This document shows positions 1-5,434 of a stretch of 5,871 nucleotides of DNA, one piece after another. Where the stretch lies: the NCBI GenBank assembly GCA_003488145.1, contig DNMQ01000371.1, forward strand, positions 1 to 5,871. Direction: 5' to 3'. How positions within the stretch are numbered: the first letter of the stretch is position 1; every line of letters begins with the position of its first letter. Origin of the DNA: Pseudomonas sp. GTDB lineage: Bacteria; Pseudomonadota; Gammaproteobacteria; Pseudomonadales; Pseudomonadaceae. The notes below the pieces were generated by a model. It was not told the origin of the DNA. It made no database searches and saw only the letters and a list, made by a program, of their open reading frames with translations. The position numbers and the translations under genes were made by a program.

Positions 1-189
1 ACCCCGGCCGAAGCCGAGCTCTGGCAGCCGATGCTGCGCGTGGCCTGCGTGCGTTTCTGGCTATCGCGACTGATCGCGGCGCAGCGTCACGAAGGCAAGA
101 CGGACGTGCAGGTGAAAGATCCCGGCGAACTTCATCGGCTGCTGAAAGCGCGCCAGCATCCATCCAGCGCGCTGCCTTTTGCCTTCTAG
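1..189 (+). CDS. thrB: Homoserine kinase, C-terminal end (partial, 5' end outside window)
   Basis: Frame 1 is open from the first base and ends at TAG 187-189, giving the last 62 residues of a protein. Residues 11-25 (MLRVACVRFWLSRLI) and the final LPFAF closely resemble the end of pseudomonad ThrB, whose C-terminus I remember as MLRVACVRFWLSRLI followed by a variable stretch, a KDP/HDP motif and LPFAL. ThrB of this type has an aminoglycoside-phosphotransferase/choline-kinase fold. It phosphorylates homoserine with ATP in the cytoplasm, the step before threonine synthase. The catalytic residues lie upstream of the window, so activity cannot be judged. The next gene on the same strand starts 165 bp later after a leader of its own, so it is probably not part of a thrB operon. 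No clear terminator follows. The family call rests on a short but distinctive segment. Confidence 0.87.
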   Translation, partial: TPAEAELWQPMLRVACVRFWLSRLIAAQRHEGKTDVQVKDPGELHRLLKARQHPSSALPFAF

Positions 190-335
190 GTCGATCCCCC
201 GCTACCCGCGCGGCGCGAAAGCGTTCAACACCTCGCAAATTTTCCAGCGCAACTTGCGACTGCCGGGGCTTTACCCCAAAGTGCCGGGCGCACAGGATGC
301 GCGCTGGCGTTAGCCGAAACGCGCGACTCGCCGAT

Positions 336-353
336 CATCGAAAGGAATCGATG
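336..353 (+). promoter_or_regulatory. Small hairpin presenting the ynbA-like gene's Shine-Dalgarno in its loop
   Basis: CATCG (336-340) and CGATG (349-353) can pair, leaving the 8-nt loop AAAGGAAT (341-348) that holds the ribosome binding site for the start at 355. The loop contains AAGGA, which fits the A-N-GGA core bound by RsmA/CsrA proteins in hairpin loops. The stem is only 5 bp, so it may be fortuitous. The repeat and the Shine-Dalgarno position are visible; RsmA control is inference. Confidence 0.3.
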
Positions 354-354
354 C

Positions 355-981
355 ATGCCCTCCATCTATCAGCTCAAACCCCATTTTCAGGCACTACTGC
401 GCCCACTGGTCCAGCGCCTCTATGACAGCGGCATCACGGCCAATCAGGTCACGCTGGCAGCGCTGGTCGTGTCGCTGGCAGTCGCAGCGGCGGTCGCGCT
501 GCTGATCGAGCACCTCTGGATCTTCCTGCTGATCCCACTGTGGATGCTGCTGCGCATGGCACTGAACGCCATCGACGGCATGCTGGCGCGAGAATTCGGC
601 CAGCAATCGAAGCTCGGCGCCTACCTCAACGAACTCTGCGATGTGGCCGCCGATGCGGCGCTCTACCTGCCGCTCGCGCTGGTGACCGGCGTCTGGCCAG
701 CTGCCGTGGTGCTGGTGGTGGTGCTCGCAGCGCTGACCGAGTACGCCGGTGTGCTCGGTCCGATGGTGGGCGCCTCACGCCGTTACGACGGCCCGATGGG
801 CAAGAGCGACAGGGCCTTCGCCTTCGGCGTGCTGGCCACCGGCGTCGCCCTGGGCCTGTTGCCAGCCGCCTGGATCAACGGCTTGTTGCTGCTGATCGCC
901 GGGCTGTCGATCCTCACGCTGAGCAACCGGGTCAGACAAGGCCTGGCGGAAACCGCATCGGCGCCCGCCGAAGCCGACTGA
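355..981 (+). CDS. ynbA: CDP-alcohol phosphatidyltransferase family membrane protein, YnbA-like
   Basis: Enzymes of this family transfer the phosphatidyl group of CDP-diacylglycerol to an alcohol and release CMP at the inner membrane. The 208-residue protein is rich in membrane segments (about 31-52, 53-70, 100-150 and 155-190). It carries the family signature at residues 71-100: N71-x2-D74-G75-x2-A78-R79-x8-G88-x3-N92-x3-D96-x3-D100. The canonical first and third aspartates are asparagines here. As I remember it, E. coli YnbA shares these asparagines, the LYQIKP-like N-terminus and the GKSDRA segment (here residues 149-154), so it is the best match. The alcohol substrate of YnbA is unknown. 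The ATG at 355 is chosen because AAAGGA (341-346) sits 8 nt upstream and the N-terminus lines up with YnbA. An ATG at 351 is out of frame. It is the first gene of a three-gene lipid cassette; the next start is 52 nt downstream. Family is secure, substrate unknown. Confidence 0.9.
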   Translation: MPSIYQLKPHFQALLRPLVQRLYDSGITANQVTLAALVVSLAVAAAVALLIEHLWIFLLIPLWMLLRMALNAIDGMLAREFGQQSKLGAYLNELCDVAADAALYLPLALVTGVWPAAVVLVVVLAALTEYAGVLGPMVGASRRYDGPMGKSDRAFAFGVLATGVALGLLPAAWINGLLLLIAGLSILTLSNRVRQGLAETASAPAEAD

Positions 982-1033
982 ACCGCCACCCACCCGTACC
1001 ACCGACTTCCTGCCCGATACCGAGGAACATCCC

Positions 1034-1654
1034 ATGTTCGGCGCCCTGCTCGCCTTCGCGATCACTTCCGTTGCACGCCTGCTGACCGGTACACGCAGCC
1101 TCTGGATCGGCTGCGCGCCGCTCAACCGGCAACGCATTTATTTCGCCAACCACAGCAGCCACGGTGATTTCGTGCTGCTCTGGGCATCGCTGCCGCCTGA
1201 CCTGCGGCGCAGGACCCGGCCCGTCGCCGGCGCCGATTACTGGCAGAGCAGCGCGCTGCGCCGCTTCGTCATCCATCGCCTGTTCAACGGTGTGCTGGTG
1301 GATCGCGAGCGCAGCGGCCCGGAGTCGAATCCGCTGCAACCGATGCTCGACGCCCTGGCCGGCGGCGATTCTCTGATCCTCTTCCCCGAGGGCACGCGCA
1401 ATCTGGAAGAAGACCTGCTGCCGTTCAAGAGCGGGCTGTATCGCCTGGGCCTGGCGTGTCCGGACGTGGAGCTGGTGCCGGTGTGGATCGCCAACCTCAA
1501 TCGGGTGATGCCCAAGGGCCGCAGCCTGCCGCTACCCCTGCTGTGCAGCGTCAGCTTCGGTGCACCAATGAGTATCGAAAAGGACGAGGACAAAGACGCG
1601 TTTCTGCAGCGCGCTCGCCTGGCTCTGCTAGAACTGGCCCCGAAGGAAGACTGA
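1034..1654 (+). CDS. PlsC-family lysophospholipid acyltransferase
   Basis: This family acylates lysophosphatidate (1-acylglycerol-3-phosphate) to phosphatidate at the inner membrane, using acyl-ACP or acyl-CoA. The 206-residue protein shows the acyltransferase blocks in order: N39-H40-x4-D45 (catalytic His and Asp), GVLVDRER at 86-93 (block II), LFPEGTRN at 116-123 (block III, glycerophosphate binding) and VPVW at 148-151 (block IV). A short hydrophobic stretch (residues 2-13) could anchor it. At 206 residues it is a little shorter than most PlsC proteins (about 240). GAGGA at 1022-1026 is 7 nt upstream of the ATG and supports the start. The gene lies between the YnbA-like and YnbB-like genes, with one base separating its stop from the next start, so its product probably feeds the cytidylyltransferase. 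Related members acylate other lysolipids, so the exact acceptor is inferred from context. Confidence 0.9.
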   Translation: MFGALLAFAITSVARLLTGTRSLWIGCAPLNRQRIYFANHSSHGDFVLLWASLPPDLRRRTRPVAGADYWQSSALRRFVIHRLFNGVLVDRERSGPESNPLQPMLDALAGGDSLILFPEGTRNLEEDLLPFKSGLYRLGLACPDVELVPVWIANLNRVMPKGRSLPLPLLCSVSFGAPMSIEKDEDKDAFLQRARLALLELAPKED

Positions 1655-1655
1655 C

Positions 1656-2585
1656 ATGGATCGCAATACTCTGCTGCTGTTCGCCGGTATCGGCGCCCTG
1701 CTCGCCCTGGCCTCGCTGATCGGCTTCGTCCTCAAGCGTCGCAGCGGCGGCGAGAGTCCGGTGATCGACAACCTCAACGCCCGCATCAATGCCTGGTGGG
1801 TGATGGTCGCGCTGATTGGCATCGCCTTCTGGCTCGGCCACACCGCCGTGGTGATCCTCTTCTACCTGGTGTCGTTCTTCGCGTTACGCGAATTCATGAC
1901 GCTGACACCGACACGCAGCAGCGACTATCCGGCGCTGGTCGCGGCGTTCTACCTGGTGCTGCCGCTGCAGTATCTGCTGGTGGCGGTCGGCTGGTACGGC
2001 CTGTTCGCCATCTTCATTCCCGTCTACGTCTTCCTGTTGCTGCCGATCCTGGCGTCGCTGGGCGGCGACACCACGCGTTTTCTCGAACGTGCCTCGAAGG
2101 TGCAATGGGGCCTGATGATCGCAGTCTTCTGCGTCTCCCACGTCCCTGCCCTGCTCACCCTGGAAATTGCCGGCTACGAAGGTCGCAACCTGCTGCTGAT
2201 CGCCTGGCTGATCATCGTCGTGCAGCTCTCCGACGTGTTGCAGTACGTGTGCGGCAAGTTGGCCGGCAAGCGCAAGATCGCCCCGCGCCTGTCGCCGTCC
2301 AAAACCGTCGAAGGCTTCGTCGGCGGGATCTTCCTCGCAACACTGATCGGCGCGGCGCTGTTCTGGATCACCCCGTTCGCCTGGTGGCAGGCGGCGCTGA
2401 TGGCGCTGCTGCTGAACCTGCTGGGCTTCTTCGGCGGCCTGGTGATGTCGGCGATCAAACGCGACCGTGGCGTCAAGGACTGGGGGCACATGATCGAGGG
2501 CCACGGCGGCATGCTCGACCGGCTCGATTCGGTCTGCTTCGCCGCGCCGATCTTCTTCCACCTGGTGCGCTACGGCTGGACCTGA
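1656..2585 (+). CDS. ynbB: Phosphatidate cytidylyltransferase, CdsA paralogue of the YnbB type
   Basis: CDP-diacylglycerol synthases convert phosphatidate and CTP to CDP-diacylglycerol and pyrophosphate in the inner membrane. This 309-residue protein is mostly transmembrane, with about eight hydrophobic stretches starting at residues 5-27. It carries the CTP-transferase signature at 265-291: S265-x-I-K268-R269, K274-D275, then H283-G284-G285-x2-D288-R289-x-D291. A second conserved block runs SDVLQY (192-197), then G200-K201 and SPSKTVEG (213-220). Position 281 is Glu where the signature expects Pro or Gly. The best match I recall is E. coli YnbB, a CdsA paralogue reported to support synthesis of the glycolipid MPIase, rather than the housekeeping CdsA that normally sits beside uppS and dxr. 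The ATG follows the acyltransferase stop by one base, with AAGGA at 1643-1647 inside the upstream gene, so translation is probably coupled. It makes the substrate for the YnbA-like enzyme. Confidence 0.9.
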   Translation: MDRNTLLLFAGIGALLALASLIGFVLKRRSGGESPVIDNLNARINAWWVMVALIGIAFWLGHTAVVILFYLVSFFALREFMTLTPTRSSDYPALVAAFYLVLPLQYLLVAVGWYGLFAIFIPVYVFLLLPILASLGGDTTRFLERASKVQWGLMIAVFCVSHVPALLTLEIAGYEGRNLLLIAWLIIVVQLSDVLQYVCGKLAGKRKIAPRLSPSKTVEGFVGGIFLATLIGAALFWITPFAWWQAALMALLLNLLGFFGGLVMSAIKRDRGVKDWGHMIEGHGGMLDRLDSVCFAAPIFFHLVRYGWT

Positions 2586-2713
2586 CCAGCCCGGCACTTG
2601 CGCTGCCCGGCGAACCGCCGATTGCCCCGAGGGTCGAACCTGCCACGGCTCTCGGAGCGATTTGCCTCTCGCCTACCGAACGGATCGCCCACCGCCGCTG
2701 CGCCACCGCGTTA

Positions 2714-2738
2714 AGATGGCGGCACGCAGCCGCCGTTT
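2714..2738 (+). other. GC-rich stem-loop between ynbB and ppnN; candidate terminator or leader hairpin
   Basis: GGCGGC (2718-2723) pairs with GCCGCC (2729-2734) around the loop ACGCA. The stem extends through A-T and G-T pairs to 2714/2738, giving about 10 bp, with a short T run (2736-2738) on its 3' side. It could be a weak terminator for the lipid genes or a structure in the ppnN 5' leader. The T run is too short to decide. Confidence 0.4.
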
Positions 2739-2754
2739 CGGTGCACCAGCTCCG

Positions 2755-2771
2755 CGATGGTGTCGCCATCG
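2755..2771 (+). other. Stem-loop just upstream of the ppnN ribosome binding site
   Basis: CGATGG (2755-2760) and CCATCG (2766-2771) form a perfect 6-bp stem with loop TGTCG. It ends 4 nt before the Shine-Dalgarno CAGGA (2776-2780). It could insulate or modulate ppnN translation. The pairing is visible; the role is unknown. Confidence 0.3.
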
Positions 2772-2787
2772 AATTCAGGAATCACCA

Positions 2788-4161
2788 ATGAACCAACGCA
2801 ACGTAATCAACGCCTCGGTTACCCCCAAAGGCAGCCTGGAAACCCTGTCGCAACGCGAAGTACAGCAGCTGAGCGAAGTCGGTTCCGGCAGCACGCACAA
2901 GCTGTTCCGCCAGTGCGCCCTGGCAATCCTCAACACCGGCACGCGCATCGATAACGCCAAGACCATCCTCGAAGCCTATGAGGACTTCGAGGTGCGCATC
3001 CTGCAGCAGGATCGCGGCGTACGCCTCGAGCTGTTCAATGCGCCGGCCGATGCCTTCGTCGATGGCGAGATGATCGCCAGCACCCGCGAGATGCTCTTCA
3101 GCGCGCTGCGGGACATCGTCTATACCGAGAGCGAACTGAGCAGCGCTCGCATCGATCTGAGCACTTCCCAGGGCATTACCGACTACGTCTTTCATCTGCT
3201 GCGCAACGCCCGCACGCTGCGCCCGGGCATCGAGCCGAACATGGTGGTGTGCTGGGGTGGCCACTCGATCAGCACCGAAGAGTACAAGTACAGCAAGCGC
3301 GTCGGCCATGAGCTGGGCCTGCGCAGCCTGGATGTCTGCACCGGCTGCGGTCCGGGCGTGATGAAGGGGCCGATGAAGGGTGCTACCATTGCCCACGCCA
3401 AACAGCGCCGCGTTGGCAGCCGCTACCTGGGGCTGACCGAGCCGGGCATCATCGCCGCCGAGGCACCGAACCCGATCGTCAACGAGCTGGTGATCCTGCC
3501 GGACATCGAGAAACGTCTGGAGGCCTTCGTCCGCGTCGGTCACGGCATCATCATCTTCCCCGGCGGCGTCGGCACGGCCGAGGAGTTCCTCTACCTGCTC
3601 GGCATTCTGTTGCACCCGGCCAATCGTGAAGTGCCGTTCCCGGTCATTCTCACTGGGCCTAGCGATGCGGCGGATTATCTGCAGCAGCTGCACGATTTCG
3701 TCGGCGCGACCCTTGGTGAGGAAGCCCAGAAGCGCTACCAGATCGTCTTCAACGACCCTACCGAAGTGGCCCGGCAGATGACCGAGGGCCTGCGCGAAGT
3801 ACGACGGTTCCGCCGCGAGCGCAACGATGCCTTCCACTTCAACTGGCTGCTGAAGATCGAGGAAGGTTTCCAGCGACCCTTCGATCCGACCCACGAGGCC
3901 ATGGCCAGCCTGCCGCTGCGCCGCGACCTGCCGCCCCACGAGCTGGCCGCCAACCTGCGCCGCGCGTTTTCCGGCATCGTCGCCGGCAACGTCAAGGACA
4001 AGGGCATCCGCCGCATCGAGCAATACGGCCGTTACGAGATCCACGGCGACACGGCGATCATGCAACCGCTGGACAAGCTGCTGCAGGCCTTCGTCGAGCA
4101 GCACCGCATGAAGCTGCCCGGCGGCGTGCCCTACACGCCGTGCTACCGCGTGGTCAGCTGA
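2788..4161 (+). CDS. ppnN: Pyrimidine/purine nucleotide 5'-monophosphate nucleosidase (LOG family, PpnN/YgdH)
   Basis: PpnN cleaves nucleoside 5'-monophosphates to the free base and ribose 5-phosphate in the cytoplasm. The E. coli enzyme is a tetramer stimulated by (p)ppGpp and affects stress tolerance and persistence. The 457-residue length is close to E. coli PpnN (454). Expected architecture: N-terminal DUF4478-like region (about 1-150), a Rossmann-like LOG core (about 150-335) and a C-terminal DUF3412-like region. Visible motifs are CWGGHS (155-160), CTGCGPG (184-190) and the LOG signature PGGVGTAEE (258-266). The tail GIVAGNVK and QHRMKLPG also match PpnN as I remember it. I chose the ATG at 2788 because CAGGA (2776-2780) lies 7 nt upstream and the SVTPKGSLETLS start aligns with E. 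coli. The open frame continues upstream to a TTG at 2662, but that stretch is low-complexity, basic and unrelated. The gene is separated by 202 bp from the lipid genes and ends in its own terminator. Confidence 0.96.
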   Translation: MNQRNVINASVTPKGSLETLSQREVQQLSEVGSGSTHKLFRQCALAILNTGTRIDNAKTILEAYEDFEVRILQQDRGVRLELFNAPADAFVDGEMIASTREMLFSALRDIVYTESELSSARIDLSTSQGITDYVFHLLRNARTLRPGIEPNMVVCWGGHSISTEEYKYSKRVGHELGLRSLDVCTGCGPGVMKGPMKGATIAHAKQRRVGSRYLGLTEPGIIAAEAPNPIVNELVILPDIEKRLEAFVRVGHGIIIFPGGVGTAEEFLYLLGILLHPANREVPFPVILTGPSDAADYLQQLHDFVGATLGEEAQKRYQIVFNDPTEVARQMTEGLREVRRFRRERNDAFHFNWLLKIEEGFQRPFDPTHEAMASLPLRRDLPPHELAANLRRAFSGIVAGNVKDKGIRRIEQYGRYEIHGDTAIMQPLDKLLQAFVEQHRMKLPGGVPYTPCYRVVS

Positions 4162-4170
4162 AGCTGCCGA

Positions 4171-4201
4171 AAGGCCGGGCGGCAACCGCCCGGCCTTTTT
4201 T
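4171..4201 (+). terminator. Strong rho-independent terminator of ppnN
   Basis: AAGGCCGGGCGG (4171-4182) pairs perfectly over 12 bp with 4186-4197 around the loop CAA, followed by a six-T run at 4196-4201. It begins 9 nt after the ppnN stop. Read from the other strand, the same stem is followed by only TTT and then GC-rich sequence, so it may act weakly on the converging transporter transcript. The last T is also the first base of the complement of the transporter's stop codon. Confidence 0.93.
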
Positions 4202-5073
4202 CATCCGCGATGCGGCTGCGGTGCGGCCCTGAACACCAGCGCCAACCCCAGCAGAATGGCCGCCATTCCCAGCAAGCCGGTGCGCGACAGCTGATTGCCG
4301 AGGAACAGGTAATCCATCCCCACGGTCACCACCGGCACCAGGTAGAACAGACTGGTGACGTTCACCAGATTGCCGGTCTGGATCATGCGGTACAGCAGCA
4401 GCTGCGCCGCCACCGAGATCACCAGACCCAACCACAGCACCGGAATGATGAAGCCCGTCACCGCTTCCAGGCGGATCGGCTGGAACGGCACGAACGCAAG
4501 GCACAGCAGCAGGCTGACCCCGTACTGGGTCGGCAGCACCTCCACCGGGCTCTGGCGAACGCGCTGCTGCAGGATCGCGCCCACTGTCATGCACAGCAGC
4601 GCGCCGAGGGCGAAGAGCATCCCGGCGAGCGAGAAACGCGCCAGCACCAGACTCTGAAATACCACCGCGGCCAACCCGGCCAGTGCCACCAGTAATCCCA
4701 GCAGACGCAGCGGCGAGAAGCGTCGTTCGAGGAGCAACAGGGTGAGAATTGGCTGCACGCCAAGCAGCGTCGCGATCACACCCGGCGTCACGCCATGGGC
4801 CATGGCCTGGAAATAGCAGATCGAATAACAGCCGATCATCAGCAGCCCGGTCGCCGCCGTCTGCCAAGCAGCGCCAAGCGCTGGCCGCCAGCGCCTACGG
4901 TAGAGGCCGATAAGCAGAACTGCAGTCAGCGCCAGAGCAAAGCGCACGATCAGCAGGGCGAAGGGGGTAGCGTGGTCCAGTCCCCAGCGGGTGAAGATGG
5001 CCGCACTGCCCCACAGCAATACGAACACAGTCATGACGCCATAGGACGTCCACAACGATTTGTTGAAAGTCAT
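4201..5073 (-). CDS. EamA-family (DMT superfamily) inner-membrane transporter
   Basis: Ten-helix transporters of this family move small metabolites such as amino acids, nucleosides or nucleotide-related compounds, usually outward. The 290-residue length is typical. Two tandem EamA repeats are visible. Repeat one (about 10-140) has the WGS motif after helix 1 (21-23) and LLGVQPILTLLLLE ending at Glu116. Repeat two (about 148-282) has SLFYLVPVVT (241-250) and the closing GMAAILLGL (269-277). The acidic residue that often follows the proline helix is present in repeat one, but the matching spot in repeat two reads GNQLS (259-263). The ATG at 5071-5073 is supported by AGG at 5083-5085 (complement) 9 nt upstream. 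The gene converges on ppnN and shares its terminator region. It lies on the same strand as nrdJ but 361 bp away, so it is probably a separate unit. The substrate cannot be predicted. Confidence 0.93.
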   Translation of the reverse strand: MTFNKSLWTSYGVMTVFVLLWGSAAIFTRWGLDHATPFALLIVRFALALTAVLLIGLYRRRWRPALGAAWQTAATGLLMIGCYSICYFQAMAHGVTPGVIATLLGVQPILTLLLLERRFSPLRLLGLLVALAGLAAVVFQSLVLARFSLAGMLFALGALLCMTVGAILQQRVRQSPVEVLPTQYGVSLLLCLAFVPFQPIRLEAVTGFIIPVLWLGLVISVAAQLLLYRMIQTGNLVNVTSLFYLVPVVTVGMDYLFLGNQLSRTGLLGMAAILLGLALVFRAAPQPHRG

Positions 5074-5434
5074 CAGTGATTACCTGTCGAAGCGAAACAG
5101 GCTCCAGCGAACGCCGAAAGCGTGCGCGCACCGACCCGGAAGGATCGGAAGCGAAAACCGGAGCTGCGAAATGTGGGCGGATCAGCCCAGCGCAACCGCC
5201 TGTGGAGGTGGTGGCGCGATTGCCAGATCGGCAACGACAGAGGGAGGTGGAGCGATTGCGCACAGCCGGGCCGCGCCGAGATCGGCTGGCTTCATGGGTA
5301 ACAGGCTGTGAGCAGTGGAAGACATTGGGTCAACGGCCGGACGGCGGTATGGAAAACGAAAACTAGCAGAGCCAGGCCCGCCGGGTAAAGCGAGCCTGAC
5401 GAGCTTCACGGCAGGCGAAATCAGCGCAAGCCGT
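5074..5434. other. 361-bp intergenic region between eamA-type gene and nrdJ; no convincing gene
   Basis: Open frames here have odd composition (Arg-, Pro- and Ser-rich), lack plausible ribosome binding sites and match nothing I recognise. The region should hold the promoter of the transporter on the - strand, but I see no good -35/-10 pair. Visible structure: GAAGCGAAA repeated at 5089-5097 and 5148-5156; an imperfect direct repeat at 5204-5223 and 5243-5259 (same first and last 8 bases, 3-nt length difference); TTGCC/GGCAA as an inverted repeat at 5220-5234; and a stem-loop at 5371-5400. No tRNA-like or known small-RNA structure was recognised. Confidence 0.6.
5371..5400 (-). terminator. Candidate terminator downstream of nrdJ
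   Basis: On the - strand, GTCAGGCTCGC (5400-5390) pairs with GCGGGCCTGGC (5381-5371) over 11 bp with two G-T pairs and an 8-nt loop. It lies about 35 nt after the nrdJ stop. T-rich sequence (GTTTTCGTTTTCC, 5364-5352) follows, but starts about 6 nt beyond the stem, so this is an imperfect intrinsic terminator. Confidence 0.45.

Noticed and set aside
265..277. GGGG-CTTTA-CCCC hairpin as a thrB terminator
   Set aside because: The stem is only 4 bp and no T run follows; AAA comes directly after it.
191..313. Open frame 2 stretch after thrB ending in TAG at 311-313, as a possible small or decayed gene
   Set aside because: It has no start with a ribosome binding site and no recognisable similarity; a short stop-free run is expected in GC-rich DNA.
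351..353. ATG four bases before the ynbA-like start
   Set aside because: It is out of frame and leads to a stop after about 24 codons; the ATG at 355 fits the family N-terminus and Shine-Dalgarno spacing.
1884..2597. 237-residue antisense frame over the ynbB-like gene
   Set aside because: It is Gln/Asp/Arg-rich shadow sequence; the sense frame carries the intact CTP-transferase signature.
2662..2787. N-terminal extension of ppnN starting at a TTG
   Set aside because: It would add 42 basic, low-complexity residues absent from PpnN homologues. The ATG at 2788 has a well-placed ribosome binding site and aligns with E. coli.
2782..4185. 467-residue open frame antisense to ppnN
   Set aside because: It mirrors the GC-rich third positions of ppnN, has low-complexity composition and no recognisable domain. 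ppnN itself matches its family from end to end.
4154..4867. 237-residue open frame on the - strand overlapping the transporter gene in another frame
   Set aside because: Its Ala/Gly/Arg-rich composition is typical of a shadow frame. The EamA frame has full-length family features and a ribosome binding site.
5076..5366. 96-codon + strand frame in the gap before nrdJ
   Set aside because: It is Arg/Ser/Pro-rich with no family resemblance, and lies over the expected promoter region of the divergently oriented transporter gene.
5182..5409. 75-codon - strand frame with an internal AIAPPP repeat
   Set aside because: It would need a GTG start without a Shine-Dalgarno and overlaps the candidate nrdJ terminator. 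The protein repeat simply reflects the DNA direct repeat reported above.
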